A stretch of DNA of 64,000 bases from assembly GCA_934635385.1 (NCBI GenBank), contig CAKTZI010000001.1, forward strand, positions 62,001 through 126,000, read 5' to 3'. This document shows, one piece after another, positions 1 through 7,919 of the stretch. Each line of letters starts with the position of its first letter. Position 1 is the first letter of the stretch. The position numbers were made by a program, and so were the translations under genes. Source of the DNA: an uncultured Kiritimatiellota bacterium. GTDB lineage: Bacteria > Verrucomicrobiota > Kiritimatiellia > RFP12 > UBA1067. The notes under the pieces were generated by a model. It searched no databases. It worked only from the letters and a program-made list of their open reading frames with translations, and was not told where the DNA came from.

Positions 1-2
1 CC

Positions 3-482
3 GCGACGGTCGAGACGCCGGCCGCAGACAGACGCCGCCTGACGTTCGCCGCGTCCGGCACGGACAACCGCTACCACCTCCGCTTCACGGCCGCGCGGAT
101 TGCGGGTCTGCGGGAGAGCGCGCAGGTGCGGGTGACCGCCGCCTCGGCGATCGGCGCGAACGGGCTGCAGGGCGTGCTGAAGACGGAACTGCCGGTCACG
201 TCGTCCGTCCTGATCGTGCGCGAGGTCGGCAGGTACGACCCCGGCGACATCGACGGTGACGGACGCTACACGGCCGACGACCTCGACTTGCTGAACAAGT
301 ACATCGCCTACCTGAACGTCCTCGCGACGGGCAACAAGACGGCCATCGCCGCGATGGAGAAGTACAAGCTGACGGACAAGGCCTTGAAGGCGGCGGACGT
401 CAACTGCGACGGCAAGGTCGACGCGAACGACGTCGCGCTGCTGGCCCAGTATGTCGCGGCGGCGAATGAGGAGGGGAAATGA
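3..482 (+). CDS. C-terminal part of a secreted dockerin-containing protein (5' end outside window)
   Basis: The frame is open from the left edge to the TGA at 480-482, so only the last ~159 residues are seen. The C-terminus holds two EF-hand-like dockerin type I repeats: DIDGDGRYTADD followed by a leucine-rich helix, and about 40 residues later DVNCDGKVDAND followed by a second helix. The acidic, regularly spaced positions fit calcium loops. Dockerins bind cohesin domains, and the next gene, overlapping by ATGA, encodes a cohesin-like domain, so the two products probably interact at the cell surface. The catalytic or binding module of this protein lies upstream of the window and cannot be named. 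Confidence 0.8.
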   Translation, partial: ATVETPAADRRRLTFAASGTDNRYHLRFTAARIAGLRESAQVRVTAASAIGANGLQGVLKTELPVTSSVLIVREVGRYDPGDIDGDGRYTADDLDLLNKYIAYLNVLATGNKTAIAAMEKYKLTDKALKAADVNCDGKVDANDVALLAQYVAAANEEGK

Positions 483-1786
483 AAATGAGAACACAGTGCG
501 GAATTCTTCTTGTGGGCGTCTGGACGGCCCTGGCGCCGTCGGCGGCGGCAGCCCGGACGGTCTCGGCCGGGACGCGCGTCGCGAATCCGGGGGCGACGGT
601 CTCGGTGCCGGTCGCGGTCGACAGCCTCGCGGGCGTCGGCGCGGCGGTCGTGACGGTCGGCTACGACCCGACGGTCGCCGTCTGCCTCGGCGTCGAGGCG
701 GGCACGGCGGCCGACCCGAAGGAGATGTCCTGCGTCGATACGGAAAATGGCCAGATTTGCGTGATTCTCGGACGTTTTGCGCAGGAAACGAAGGGCGGCG
801 AGATTTTCCGCATAAGATTCTCAATTCGCGACGGCACGGCGGGGCTCTTCTCGGACGTCACGCTGCTGGACGTCCAGCTCGGCGCGAAGGACGGCGTCAC
901 GGACCTCTCGGCGGCGGATCCGCTGACGGTCGTGAACGGCATGGTGCGGTCGCTCGCGGCGGACGCCGCCGCCGCGCGGCTGGAGGCGGCGTTCCGCGTC
1001 GCGCCGCAGACGGCGCTCGGCTCGCTCGCGCTCGGCGCGGGCGACGGGCTTGTCGCCGACGCGGACGGCTCGCCCGTGCGCGTGTCGGGCGCGGTCACGG
1101 CGGCGGGGCCTGTCCCCGTCGACGCGCCGTCCGGCGGCTGGCAGACGGGGACGTACCAACTTCTCGCGACACCGACGAAGGGGCTGTCGTTCGCGCTCGC
1201 GGACGCGCCGGACGCGACGGTGCGCGCCGAGACCGTCGGCGGTGTCACGACCTATTTCGCCGACGTGACGGTCGAAGGCTCGGTCGAGATCGTCGCAGAA
1301 TCGGGGACGCTCCCGTCGGCGACGCGCGCGCAGGTCAAGGCGTTGCTCGCGGACGCGCTCGCCGCGCACCCGGACGTGACGACCGTGACGGTGAAAGGCG
1401 AGGAGAGCCTCGTGTCCGTCGCCGCCGACCTCGGCATCGCGCCGCAGCTCGACGTCCTGGGCACGTCCGCGACGGCGACCTACGCGACGCCGACGCTGCG
1501 CATCGTCGCGTTCGCGCCGCAGACGGGGCGCGTGCGCATCAAGGTGACGCCGGGCGAGGGCAATTCGATCCGCGCGCCGCTCGCGACGGGCTGCGTCCAC
1601 GTCTACGGCACGCGCGACCTCTCGCGGAAGATGCGGTACCTTTCGGGCACGGCGTTCGACCTGACGCCGTACCTGCGGGACGCGACACGGGGCGAGGCCG
1701 ACCTCACGGTCGCGCTCGGCTCGTGCACGTTCATCAAGGTCAAGGCAGAAACAACCACCAAACAAGAAGGAGAAGAGGAACAATGA
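479..1786 (+). CDS. Secreted protein with N-terminal cohesin-like domain
   Basis: This 435-residue product starts with a signal peptide (MKMRTQCGILLVGVWTALA...SAAAA). Residues ~27-150 resemble a cohesin/CBM2-CBM3-like beta-sandwich: a start of the type 'NPGATVSVPVAVDS', a 'VTVGYDPTVA' strand and a C-terminal 'DVTLLDVQLGAKDG' strand. The remainder is beta-rich and not recognised. The ATG overlaps the stop of the dockerin gene and its own stop overlaps the next ATG (ATGA both times), so all three genes are probably translationally coupled. A cohesin partner for the dockerin is inferred from fold signals and position, not shown. Confidence 0.7.
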   Translation: MKMRTQCGILLVGVWTALAPSAAAARTVSAGTRVANPGATVSVPVAVDSLAGVGAAVVTVGYDPTVAVCLGVEAGTAADPKEMSCVDTENGQICVILGRFAQETKGGEIFRIRFSIRDGTAGLFSDVTLLDVQLGAKDGVTDLSAADPLTVVNGMVRSLAADAAAARLEAAFRVAPQTALGSLALGAGDGLVADADGSPVRVSGAVTAAGPVPVDAPSGGWQTGTYQLLATPTKGLSFALADAPDATVRAETVGGVTTYFADVTVEGSVEIVAESGTLPSATRAQVKALLADALAAHPDVTTVTVKGEESLVSVAADLGIAPQLDVLGTSATATYATPTLRIVAFAPQTGRVRIKVTPGEGNSIRAPLATGCVHVYGTRDLSRKMRYLSGTAFDLTPYLRDATRGEADLTVALGSCTFIKVKAETTTKQEGEEEQ

Positions 1787-2571
1787 GGAAACTCATCATC
1801 GCCGCAGTCGCGGCAACGGGACTCGGCGCGGCGCTCGCGGCGGAGGACGAGCAGGGAACGGCGCGGAGCTGGCGGCTCACGGTCGGAGGCTTCGGGCGCG
1901 GCGACATGAAGGCGTCCGTCCTCGGCATGGGCTCCGACCGCGTGGAGGCCTACGGCGCGGATCTCGACGTGCAGTACAGCGTCTGGCAGAACGACCGCTT
2001 CAGCCTCTGGGCGGGGATCGGCGGCACGTTCTGCCCGCGCCAGAAGGCGTCCGACGGCTTCGGCTCGACACGGACGCAGACGACGCGCGACGTCTCCACA
2101 GACGGATCGACGGTCATCGACTTCGACTACCGCGAGTCGAGCCGCAGCTCGCTCGACCTCGGCTACGGCGAGTTCCGTCTGCTTCTCGTGCCGGAATGGA
2201 GGGCCACGGACGCGCTGTCGCTCGGCGTGCGCCTCGGCGCGGCGTTCGACTGGCTGAACGCGAAGTGCGCGGGGCGTCAGGACTGGGCGTGGCATCAGCG
2301 GACGACCGTCGACATCCCGCCGTACGTCCATGACGTGACCGACGTGGCGGACGCCGGGTCGGACGGCGCGGCGGCGAGCGAGACGAAGTTCGCCGCGCAG
2401 GGGATCGTCGGCGTACAGGCGACGTACCTCTTCACGGAGAGCCTGGGGCTTTACGCGAACGTAGACTGGCGGCTGGGCGGCAAGACCGACTTCGACTTCG
2501 GGGACGGCGCGCGCGCCTCCGTCGACATGAGCGGCTGGTACTGGGCCGTCGGCGCCGTCGTCTCGTTCTGA
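1783..2571 (+). CDS. Small outer-membrane beta-barrel protein
   Basis: This 262-residue product has a clear signal peptide (MRKLIIAAVAATGLGAALAA). The mature part shows alternating hydrophobic/polar strands (for example LDVQYSVWQNDRFSLWAGIG and YLFTESLGLYANVDWRLG) and ends in an aromatic residue (AVVSF), as outer-membrane barrels do. The size suits an 8-10-stranded barrel. The start ATG overlaps the TGA of the cohesin-like gene. Context suggests it anchors or accompanies the cohesin/dockerin pair; that role is inferred. The much longer reading frame extending upstream of 1783 is an overlap artefact of high GC. Confidence 0.7.
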   Translation: MRKLIIAAVAATGLGAALAAEDEQGTARSWRLTVGGFGRGDMKASVLGMGSDRVEAYGADLDVQYSVWQNDRFSLWAGIGGTFCPRQKASDGFGSTRTQTTRDVSTDGSTVIDFDYRESSRSSLDLGYGEFRLLLVPEWRATDALSLGVRLGAAFDWLNAKCAGRQDWAWHQRTTVDIPPYVHDVTDVADAGSDGAAASETKFAAQGIVGVQATYLFTESLGLYANVDWRLGGKTDFDFGDGARASVDMSGWYWAVGAVVSF

Positions 2572-2617
2572 TCAGGCCGCTTCTGCGGCCCCGGACGGAA
2601 GTCGGCCGAGGGCTTCC

Positions 2618-3022
2618 GCATGAAAAGGCGAACCGATCACTGGGCGAACAGCTCGCTGCGGGCGGATCGCATTTGTCCCGTCGCCCGACAGTCGCCCGCC
2701 CCGTCGATCCGGGCCACGGGCGACGGGGTAGAAAGATTGCTTTCGCTGAACACGGAGATAGCGGAGAGTCGGAGACGCGGAGAACTTCACGTGATTCACA
2801 AAACCTGAAGTCAGGCCGATGTCGGCCTGACTTTCTGCGGCTCTCGTCTCCGCGTCTCCCGGACTCTGTTTCCTCCGCGTTCAGCGCCGCAGGCCTTCTT
2901 GTGCAGGACGCCCAAGTCGCCCGACCGGAGGCGGGAGTGCCGTTGCCTCGAAGCGCGCCGCACGTCGGCAAGCGACAAAATGAGAGGTACTGTCGCCCAG
3001 TGAGCGGATCGTCTTTTCATGC
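2618..3022. repeat. Long imperfect fold-back (inverted repeat) element in a gene-free interval
   Basis: The gene-free interval 2572-3118 is built around nested inverted repeats. Outer arms 2618-2650 and 2990-3022 match in reverse complement with few mismatches (core GCATGAAAAG...CACTGGGCGA). Inner arms 2744-2783 and 2847-2886 match over 40 nt (core GGAGACGCGGAGA). The centre, 2808-2833, is a perfect 12-bp stem with a 2-nt apex. Spacing between outer and inner arms is nearly equal on both sides, so the whole ~405 bp could fold into one hairpin. No coding potential stands out. It may be a decayed fold-back mobile element or a structured RNA or terminator region. Confidence 0.7.
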
Positions 3023-3074
3023 TGAGGCCAGAGAAGTCTCCTGCGGACGCAGAGACGCGCTGTGAGCAAGATGG

Positions 3075-3080
3075 TATAAT
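3075..3080 (+). promoter_or_regulatory. Extended -10 promoter for the Nif3-like gene
   Basis: TATAAT preceded by TGG (TGnTATAAT) sits 38 nt upstream of the ATG at 3119. No good -35 box is visible. An AAGGAGA Shine-Dalgarno lies at 3108-3114. Confidence 0.7.
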
Positions 3081-3118
3081 ACCGATGCAAGCTTCAACGA
3101 GCTGAGTAAGGAGAGACC

Positions 3119-3826
3119 ATGATGTTCGAGAAAATCATCGACTGGCTGGATGCGACACTGGATGTCGCGGCGTTTGACGACGTGTCGAACAATGGCGTGC
3201 AGATCGCGCGCACGGCGGCGTCGCCGCGCGAGGCGGAGATCCGCCGCGTCGCCTTTGCCGTGGACGCGAGTGTGCGGGCCGTCCGCGCGGCGGCGGACGC
3301 GGGCGCACAGCTCCTCGTCGTCCATCACGGCATCTCGTGGGGCGGCGGCATCAAGCGGATCGCGGGCGGCGTCTACAACGTCGTCAAGGCCGCGCTCGAC
3401 GCGAACCTCGCGGTCTATGCCTGCCACCTGCCGCTTGACGCGCACCCGACGCTCGGCAACAACGCCCAGCTCGCGAAGCGGCTTGGACTGAAGAAGGTGC
3501 GCCCGGCATTTTCGTATCACGGTCACCTCATCGGGCTGATCGGCGAGGCGAAGGGCCGCACGGTCGGCGTCTGCTCCGGCGGCGCGGGCGCGTTCGCCGA
3601 GGAGGCGAAGCGGCTCGGCTGCGGCCGCTTCGTCACGGGCGAGGCGGACTGGGGCGAGGTCATCGCGGCGGAGAACTGCGGCCTGCCGATGGACTGCCTC
3701 GGACACTACGAGACGGAGGTTTGGGGCGTCCGGGCCGTCGCGGCGGCGATGAAGAAGGCCCTGAAGGTCCAGACGGTCGACTTGACCGAAACGCTGAAGC
3801 CCAGTCGCGCGGTGGTTTCGGCCTAA
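3119..3826 (+). CDS. Nif3-like dinuclear metal centre protein (GTP cyclohydrolase I type 2 homologue)
   Basis: This 235-residue protein matches the short form of the Nif3/YbgI family without the PII-like insert. Metal-ligand motifs are visible: VHHGISWGG near residue 67, a CHLPLDAHPTLGNN block about 35 residues later, GEADWGE and a C-terminal GHYETE. Family members bind two metal ions and form toroidal hexamers; the true substrate is still debated, so no reaction is claimed. An AAGGAGA site fits either ATG of the ATGATG start. It has its own promoter and is separated from the purN-like gene by another promoter, so it is probably monocistronic. Confidence 0.9.
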   Translation: MMFEKIIDWLDATLDVAAFDDVSNNGVQIARTAASPREAEIRRVAFAVDASVRAVRAAADAGAQLLVVHHGISWGGGIKRIAGGVYNVVKAALDANLAVYACHLPLDAHPTLGNNAQLAKRLGLKKVRPAFSYHGHLIGLIGEAKGRTVGVCSGGAGAFAEEAKRLGCGRFVTGEADWGEVIAAENCGLPMDCLGHYETEVWGVRAVAAAMKKALKVQTVDLTETLKPSRAVVSA

Positions 3827-3850
3827 TGCCCTCGGTGGCGCGCAATTTGC

Positions 3851-3856
3851 TATAAT
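3851..3856 (+). promoter_or_regulatory. Extended -10 promoter giving a probable leaderless purN transcript
   Basis: TGC-TATAAT ends at 3856 and the ATG begins at 3863, leaving six bases between them. The normal transcription start distance would place +1 at or within a base of the A of ATG, and no Shine-Dalgarno is present. Confidence 0.7.
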
Positions 3857-3862
3857 ACGGGC

Positions 3863-4477
3863 ATGAAGAAACTCCATCTCGGTGTGCTCGGCTCGGGGGC
3901 CGGCTCGAATATGCAGTCCATCGTCGACGCGATCGACGCGGGAACGCTCGATGCGGAAATCAGGATCGCCCTGGCGGACGTGCCGGACGCGAAGATCCTC
4001 GACCGCGCGCGGCGGCACGGCATCCCCTGCCAGCATCTCGACTGCGCCCCGTGGAAGACAAAGCTCGAAGGCCCGGCCGAAGACCGCTGCATTGAGCTGC
4101 TGAAGGGCGCGGGCGTCGATACGGTCGTCCTCGCGGGGTTCATGCGCATCGTGAAGCCCAAGCTGCTCGCGGCGTTCCCGAACCGCGTCCTCAACATCCA
4201 CCCCGCGCTGCTGCCGGCGTTCCCCGGTGTCCACAGCTGGACGCAGGCGCTGGACTACGGCTGCAAGGTCGCGGGCGTGACGGTGCACTTCGTCGATGCG
4301 GGCACGGATTCTGGGCCGATTCTCGTGCAGAAGGCCGTGCCGGTCCTGGAGGACGACACGCCCGAGACGCTGCACGCGCGCATCCAGGTCCAGGAGCATC
4401 TCGCGTACCCGGAGGCGCTGAACATCCTCGCGAAGGGAAGCTACGCGATTGAGGGTCGGCGCGTGCGGATCGGTTGA
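3863..4477 (+). CDS. purN: Phosphoribosylglycinamide formyltransferase (GART)
   Basis: This cytoplasmic enzyme transfers the formyl group of 10-formyltetrahydrofolate to GAR, the third step of de novo purine synthesis. The 204-residue length matches the family. Motifs: GSGAGSN at residues 10-16 for phosphate binding, NIHPALLPAFPG with the catalytic Asn and His, and HFVDAGTDSGPI with the catalytic Asp. The ATG follows the -10 box by six bases with no Shine-Dalgarno. The downstream Rrf2 gene begins 37 nt after the stop and may be co-transcribed. Confidence 0.95.
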   Translation: MKKLHLGVLGSGAGSNMQSIVDAIDAGTLDAEIRIALADVPDAKILDRARRHGIPCQHLDCAPWKTKLEGPAEDRCIELLKGAGVDTVVLAGFMRIVKPKLLAAFPNRVLNIHPALLPAFPGVHSWTQALDYGCKVAGVTVHFVDAGTDSGPILVQKAVPVLEDDTPETLHARIQVQEHLAYPEALNILAKGSYAIEGRRVRIG

Positions 4478-4514
4478 GCGCGGTGCGGCCGTGCGCTTGC
4501 AAAGGAACGCCTGT

Positions 4515-5006
4515 ATGTCAGAGAAAGCCAAGAGTTCGTCCGCGTCATGTTCGCAAAAGGCGCTGAAGGTGTCCGCCAAGGCGCGCTATGCGCTGCGGAT
4601 CCTGCTGGACGTGGCGGTGCACGCGTCGGCGGCGACGCCCCGCACGGGCGCGGCGATCGCCAAGGCGCAGCAGATTTCCGAGAAATTCCTCTCGCGCATC
4701 GTCGTGACGCTCCGCGAGAGGGGGATGCTGCGCAGCGTGCGCGGCAACGTCGGCGGCTTCCAGCTCGCGATGAGCCCGGACGACATCCGCCTGCTGGACG
4801 TGGTGGAGGCCGTGCAGGGTCCGCTGGCCATTCTCGACTGCCTCGCGCCGGACGCGCCGCCGTGTCCGCGCCAGGCGACGTGCCTCGCGCGGCGCGTGTG
4901 GGCGGACGTCAACGCCGCGTTCGCGACGACGCTGGCGAAGGTCACGCTCGCGTCGATCCTGCGTCGCGAACCGAACGCCGCCCAGGCGCTCGACTACTGC
5001 ATTTGA
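4515..5006 (+). CDS. Rrf2-family transcriptional regulator with three-cysteine cluster motif
   Basis: This 163-residue protein has the Rrf2 winged helix: VSAKARYALRILLDVAVH, a recognition helix around ISEKFLSRIVVTLRERGML, and the wing SVRGNVGGFQLA. Three cysteines follow in the pattern C-X7-C-X5-C (DCLAPDAPPC...ATC), as in iron-sulfur Rrf2 sensors such as IscR and NsrR, so an Fe-S cofactor is likely. The ATG at 4515 is preferred because AAAGGAAC lies just upstream; an in-frame extension to 4449 lacks a ribosome site. No isc/suf genes are nearby, so the target regulon is unknown. Confidence 0.85.
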   Translation: MSEKAKSSSASCSQKALKVSAKARYALRILLDVAVHASAATPRTGAAIAKAQQISEKFLSRIVVTLRERGMLRSVRGNVGGFQLAMSPDDIRLLDVVEAVQGPLAILDCLAPDAPPCPRQATCLARRVWADVNAAFATTLAKVTLASILRREPNAAQALDYCI

Positions 5007-5019
5007 GGAGGGCGTTCAC

Positions 5020-5442
5020 ATGAATCGGGTGACAGGCGCCCTCGGCCGGATGATGGCGGGCCTTTCCCTCTTCGCGCTGCTAGCGGGCTGCGCCGTCGAG
5101 CGGCGCTATGCGGTCGTGCCGGAACGGAACCAGGTGCTGCACGCCGAAAGCGGCGACCGCTTCCTCTTCGACCTCGAGGAAAACATGACGACGGGCTACG
5201 CATGGCGCGCGACGTGCGACGATGCGGACGTGGACGTCTCGATCCGGCACGTCGCCGGCGTGTCGGACGACGGGCGCGTGGGTGTGCCCGGAAAGGCCGA
5301 AGTCCAGATCCGCGTTCATCGCGGCTACGACGGGCCGTCGAAGATCCGTTTCCAGTACAAGCGCGACTGGGAGAAGAAGCCGCTGAAGGAATTCACCATC
5401 ACCCTCTATAAGCGCACGGGCGACCGGGCGTTCTGGAAATGA
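5020..5442 (+). CDS. Lipoprotein with chagasin-like (I42) cysteine protease inhibitor domain
   Basis: This 140-residue lipoprotein has lipobox LLAGC after a hydrophobic segment. The mature part carries the three loops of chagasin-type inhibitors in order: ENMTTGYAW (family NPTTGY-W), GVPGKAEVQIRV (family GxGG loop) and KRDWEKKP (family RPW-like loop). Such proteins block papain-like cysteine proteases, here presumably at the cell envelope. A strong GAGGAGGG ribosome site precedes ATG 5020. It sits between the Rrf2 gene and rdgB with short gaps, so a common transcript is plausible. Inhibitory activity is inferred from motifs. Confidence 0.75.
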   Translation: MNRVTGALGRMMAGLSLFALLAGCAVERRYAVVPERNQVLHAESGDRFLFDLEENMTTGYAWRATCDDADVDVSIRHVAGVSDDGRVGVPGKAEVQIRVHRGYDGPSKIRFQYKRDWEKKPLKEFTITLYKRTGDRAFWK

Positions 5443-5458
5443 CACGGAGGACATCCCC

Positions 5459-6025
5459 ATGAAGAAGAAGCTGTTTGTTGCGACGCACAACGCGCACAAG
5501 ATCCGCGAGATCGCGGCCATCCTGCCAGACTGCGAAATCCTTGCGGACGATCCGGCGGGCGTCGAGGAGAACGCGCCCGATTTCGTCGGCAATGCCCTTA
5601 TCAAGGTGCGCGCGATTGCCGCGCGCCATCGCGGCGACTGGTGCCTGGCGGACGATTCGGGGCTGGAGGTCGCCGCGCTCGGCGGTGCGCCGGGCGTCCG
5701 CAGCGCGCGCTATGCGGGCGAGCCGTCGAACACGCCGGCGAACAACGCGCTGCTGCTGAAGAACCTTGCGGGCGTCGCCGACCGCCGCGCGAACTTCACG
5801 TGCGCCCTCGCGCTTGTCGCGCCGGACGGCACGGAGCGCACGGTCGAGGGCAAGTGCTTCGGCACGATCGCCGAGCAGCCGTCGGGCGCGGCCGGGTTCG
5901 GCTACGATCCGCTCTTCGTGCCGGACGGCTGCGCGAAGTCGTTCGCCGAGCTGTCGGCGGACGAGAAGAACGCGATTTCGCATCGTGGCCGCGCCCTCGC
6001 GGCGGCGAAGAAGATTCTTCAATGA
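5459..6025 (+). CDS. rdgB: XTP/dITP diphosphatase (HAM1/RdgB family)
   Basis: This enzyme hydrolyses deaminated purine triphosphates (XTP, dITP, ITP) to monophosphates and PPi, keeping the nucleotide pool clean. The 188 residues fit the family. Visible motifs: ATHNAHK at the N-terminus (family T/SxNxxK), LADDSGLEV with the metal-binding and base-catalytic acidic residues, GFGYDPLF, and KNAISHRGRA near the C-terminus. The stop codon overlaps the ATG of the next gene (ATGA), so it is translationally coupled to the CNNM/CBS protein. Confidence 0.95.
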   Translation: MKKKLFVATHNAHKIREIAAILPDCEILADDPAGVEENAPDFVGNALIKVRAIAARHRGDWCLADDSGLEVAALGGAPGVRSARYAGEPSNTPANNALLLKNLAGVADRRANFTCALALVAPDGTERTVEGKCFGTIAEQPSGAAGFGYDPLFVPDGCAKSFAELSADEKNAISHRGRALAAAKKILQ

Positions 6026-7278
6026 TTCTCGTTCTCGTCATTCTTCTGGCTCTCTCGGCGTTCTTCTCGAGCGCCGAGACCGTCCTGTTCTCCCTGACGG
6101 GCGCGCAGCGCGCGCGGATCAAGGCGCGGAGCGCGAAAGCCGACCGCCTGATCTCCGGCGCGCTCGCCGACAAGGCGATCCTCTTCTCCACGCTGCTCGT
6201 CGGCAACACGTTCGTCAACTTCGCGATCGCGACGCTCGGCTACCGCCTCTTCGCGCGGTGGATTCCCGGCTCGGCGTGGCTCGCCGTCCCGGCGATGACG
6301 GTCGTCCTGCTCGTCTTCGGCGAGATCACGCCGAAGCGTCTCGCGCTCAAGTTCGCCGAACCGCTTGCGCCGCCCTACGCCGTGCTGCTGGGGTTCTGGC
6401 GGCGGGTGCTCACGCCGTTCAACGTCGTCCTGCGCTTCACCTCGCGCGCGTTCGGCCCGGCGCTCGAACGCGAACGCCGCGCCCTGTCGGACGAGGAGCT
6501 GATCTCCGTTTTGGAGTCCGCCGTCGAGCGCGGCGAGGTGTCCGCGAAGGATTCCGAGATGGTCGAGGGCGTGCTGCGGCTGTCCGAACTCTCGGCGAAC
6601 GACGAGATGACGCCGCGCGTGGACATCGAGGGCTTCGACCTGACGCGCGGCGACGAGGCGGCGCGCGCGGCGTTCGCCCGCACGGCGAAGCACCACTACC
6701 TGCCCGTCTACAGAAGGACGCCCGACGCGATCGAGGGCGTGCTCGTGCGCGAGACGGGCGCGGTCGAGGACGCGCTCTTCGTGCCGGAGACCGTCACGCT
6801 CGACGACCTGCTCGTCACCTTCGCGAAGAGCGGCAAGCCGCTCGCGGTCGTGCTGGACGAGTACGGCGGCACGGCCGGCATCATCACGCCGAACGACATC
6901 CTGGAGCTGATCGTCGGCCCCGGCGTCTTCGGCACGTCCGCGAACGAGGAGCCGCAGATCGTGAAGAGGGGGCCGAACGTCTGGGAGATCGACGCGCGCG
7001 CGTCGCTGGACGAGATCAACCGCGCGCTCGACGTCGAGCTGGAGGCGGAGGACGCCGACCGCCTCTCCGGCTGGGTGCAGTTCCATGCCGAGCGCATCCC
7101 GCACGTCGGACAGGAGATCGAGGCGGACGGCTGCCGCGCGACCGTCCTCAAGCGCCGCCACCGCCGCGTCACGCTCGTGCGGCTCGAAGTCCTCTCGCGC
7201 GAGACGGAGGACGACGACGCGGCGATTCTCGCGGAGACCGACGAGGCCGTCGAGCGGACGGAGGAGGACGACGCATGA
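6022..7278 (+). CDS. CNNM/CorC-type transporter-associated membrane protein (DUF21 + CBS pair + CorC_HlyC domain)
   Basis: This 418-residue protein opens with a DUF21/CNNM membrane domain (LALSAFFSSAETVLFSL, then hydrophobic segments to about residue 135, including VVLLVFGEITPKRLAL). A CBS pair spans roughly residues 190-310, with the typical PVYRRTPDAIEGVL and LDEYGGTAGIIT blocks. A C-terminal CorC_HlyC domain extends to ~400, and the tail is acidic. Family members move or regulate Mg2+ or Co2+ at the inner membrane. It overlaps rdgB and the following DUF21-only gene by ATGA, so the two CNNM proteins are made together and may form a complex. Confidence 0.88.
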   Translation: MILVLVILLALSAFFSSAETVLFSLTGAQRARIKARSAKADRLISGALADKAILFSTLLVGNTFVNFAIATLGYRLFARWIPGSAWLAVPAMTVVLLVFGEITPKRLALKFAEPLAPPYAVLLGFWRRVLTPFNVVLRFTSRAFGPALERERRALSDEELISVLESAVERGEVSAKDSEMVEGVLRLSELSANDEMTPRVDIEGFDLTRGDEAARAAFARTAKHHYLPVYRRTPDAIEGVLVRETGAVEDALFVPETVTLDDLLVTFAKSGKPLAVVLDEYGGTAGIITPNDILELIVGPGVFGTSANEEPQIVKRGPNVWEIDARASLDEINRALDVELEAEDADRLSGWVQFHAERIPHVGQEIEADGCRATVLKRRHRRVTLVRLEVLSRETEDDDAAILAETDEAVERTEEDDA

Positions 7279-7919
7279 CGGTCTTTCTGCTGATCGTGGT
7301 CGCCTTGCTCGCGCTGGCGGGGTCGGCGTTCTGCTCGGGCGCGGAGACGGGCTTCCTCTCGGTGAGCCGCGAGCGCATCCTGCATCTCGCGCACGCGGGC
7401 GGGCGCAAGGCGAAGAAGGTGCAGCGCGCGCTGCAGGACATGGGGCGCACGACGACGACGATCCTCATCGGCAACAATCTCGCGAACGTCACCTACTCGG
7501 CGGCGACGGCGGCGCTGTCGGTGCGGCTCTTCGGCGAGAACGCGACGGGGCGCGCGGTCTGGAGCTTCCTCGCGGCGTTCACGGTGCTCTACACGTCCGA
7601 GTTCATGCCGAAGCTCCTCTGCGCGGCGCGTCCGCTCCGGCGCATCCTGCGGCTCGCGGGCGCCTACGAGGTCATGGCGAAGGCCCTGACGCCGCTGACG
7701 GTTCTCGCGCTGTGGTTCACGGATCTCTTCGTGCCGCGCAGGGAGACGAAGTACAAGCTGACGGCGAACGACCTCCTGCGCATCCTGCAGGACCGCAAGG
7801 ACGGCGTGTGCCTCTCGGACTTCGAGTCGGCGCTCATCACGCGCCTCGTCGTCCTGCGCGCGAAGGGCCAGCCCATCACGCCGGAGGCGATCCTCTCGGC
7901 GCTGCGCGAGGCCGACTAG
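7275..7919 (+). CDS. DUF21/CNNM membrane-domain protein lacking CBS and CorC_HlyC domains
   Basis: This 214-residue protein has a CNNM/DUF21 domain (LAGSAFCSGAETGFLSVSRERI, ILIGNNLANV, a hydrophobic helix, TSEFMPKLL). It stops after a short cytoplasmic tail with none of the CBS or CorC_HlyC modules found in the gene before it. The frame is clean up to TAG, so this looks like a genuine short form. ATGA overlap with the longer paralogue suggests co-assembly. Its stop lies in a CTAG shared with the stop of the convergent phosphoesterase gene. Confidence 0.8.
   Translation: MTVFLLIVVALLALAGSAFCSGAETGFLSVSRERILHLAHAGGRKAKKVQRALQDMGRTTTTILIGNNLANVTYSAATAALSVRLFGENATGRAVWSFLAAFTVLYTSEFMPKLLCAARPLRRILRLAGAYEVMAKALTPLTVLALWFTDLFVPRRETKYKLTANDLLRILQDRKDGVCLSDFESALITRLVVLRAKGQPITPEAILSALREAD

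Noticed and set aside
7916..7919. Convergent genes sharing one CTAG as both stop codons (also at 21609-21612)
   Set aside because: Striking but expected by chance in compact genomes because CTAG is palindromic; no functional meaning claimed.
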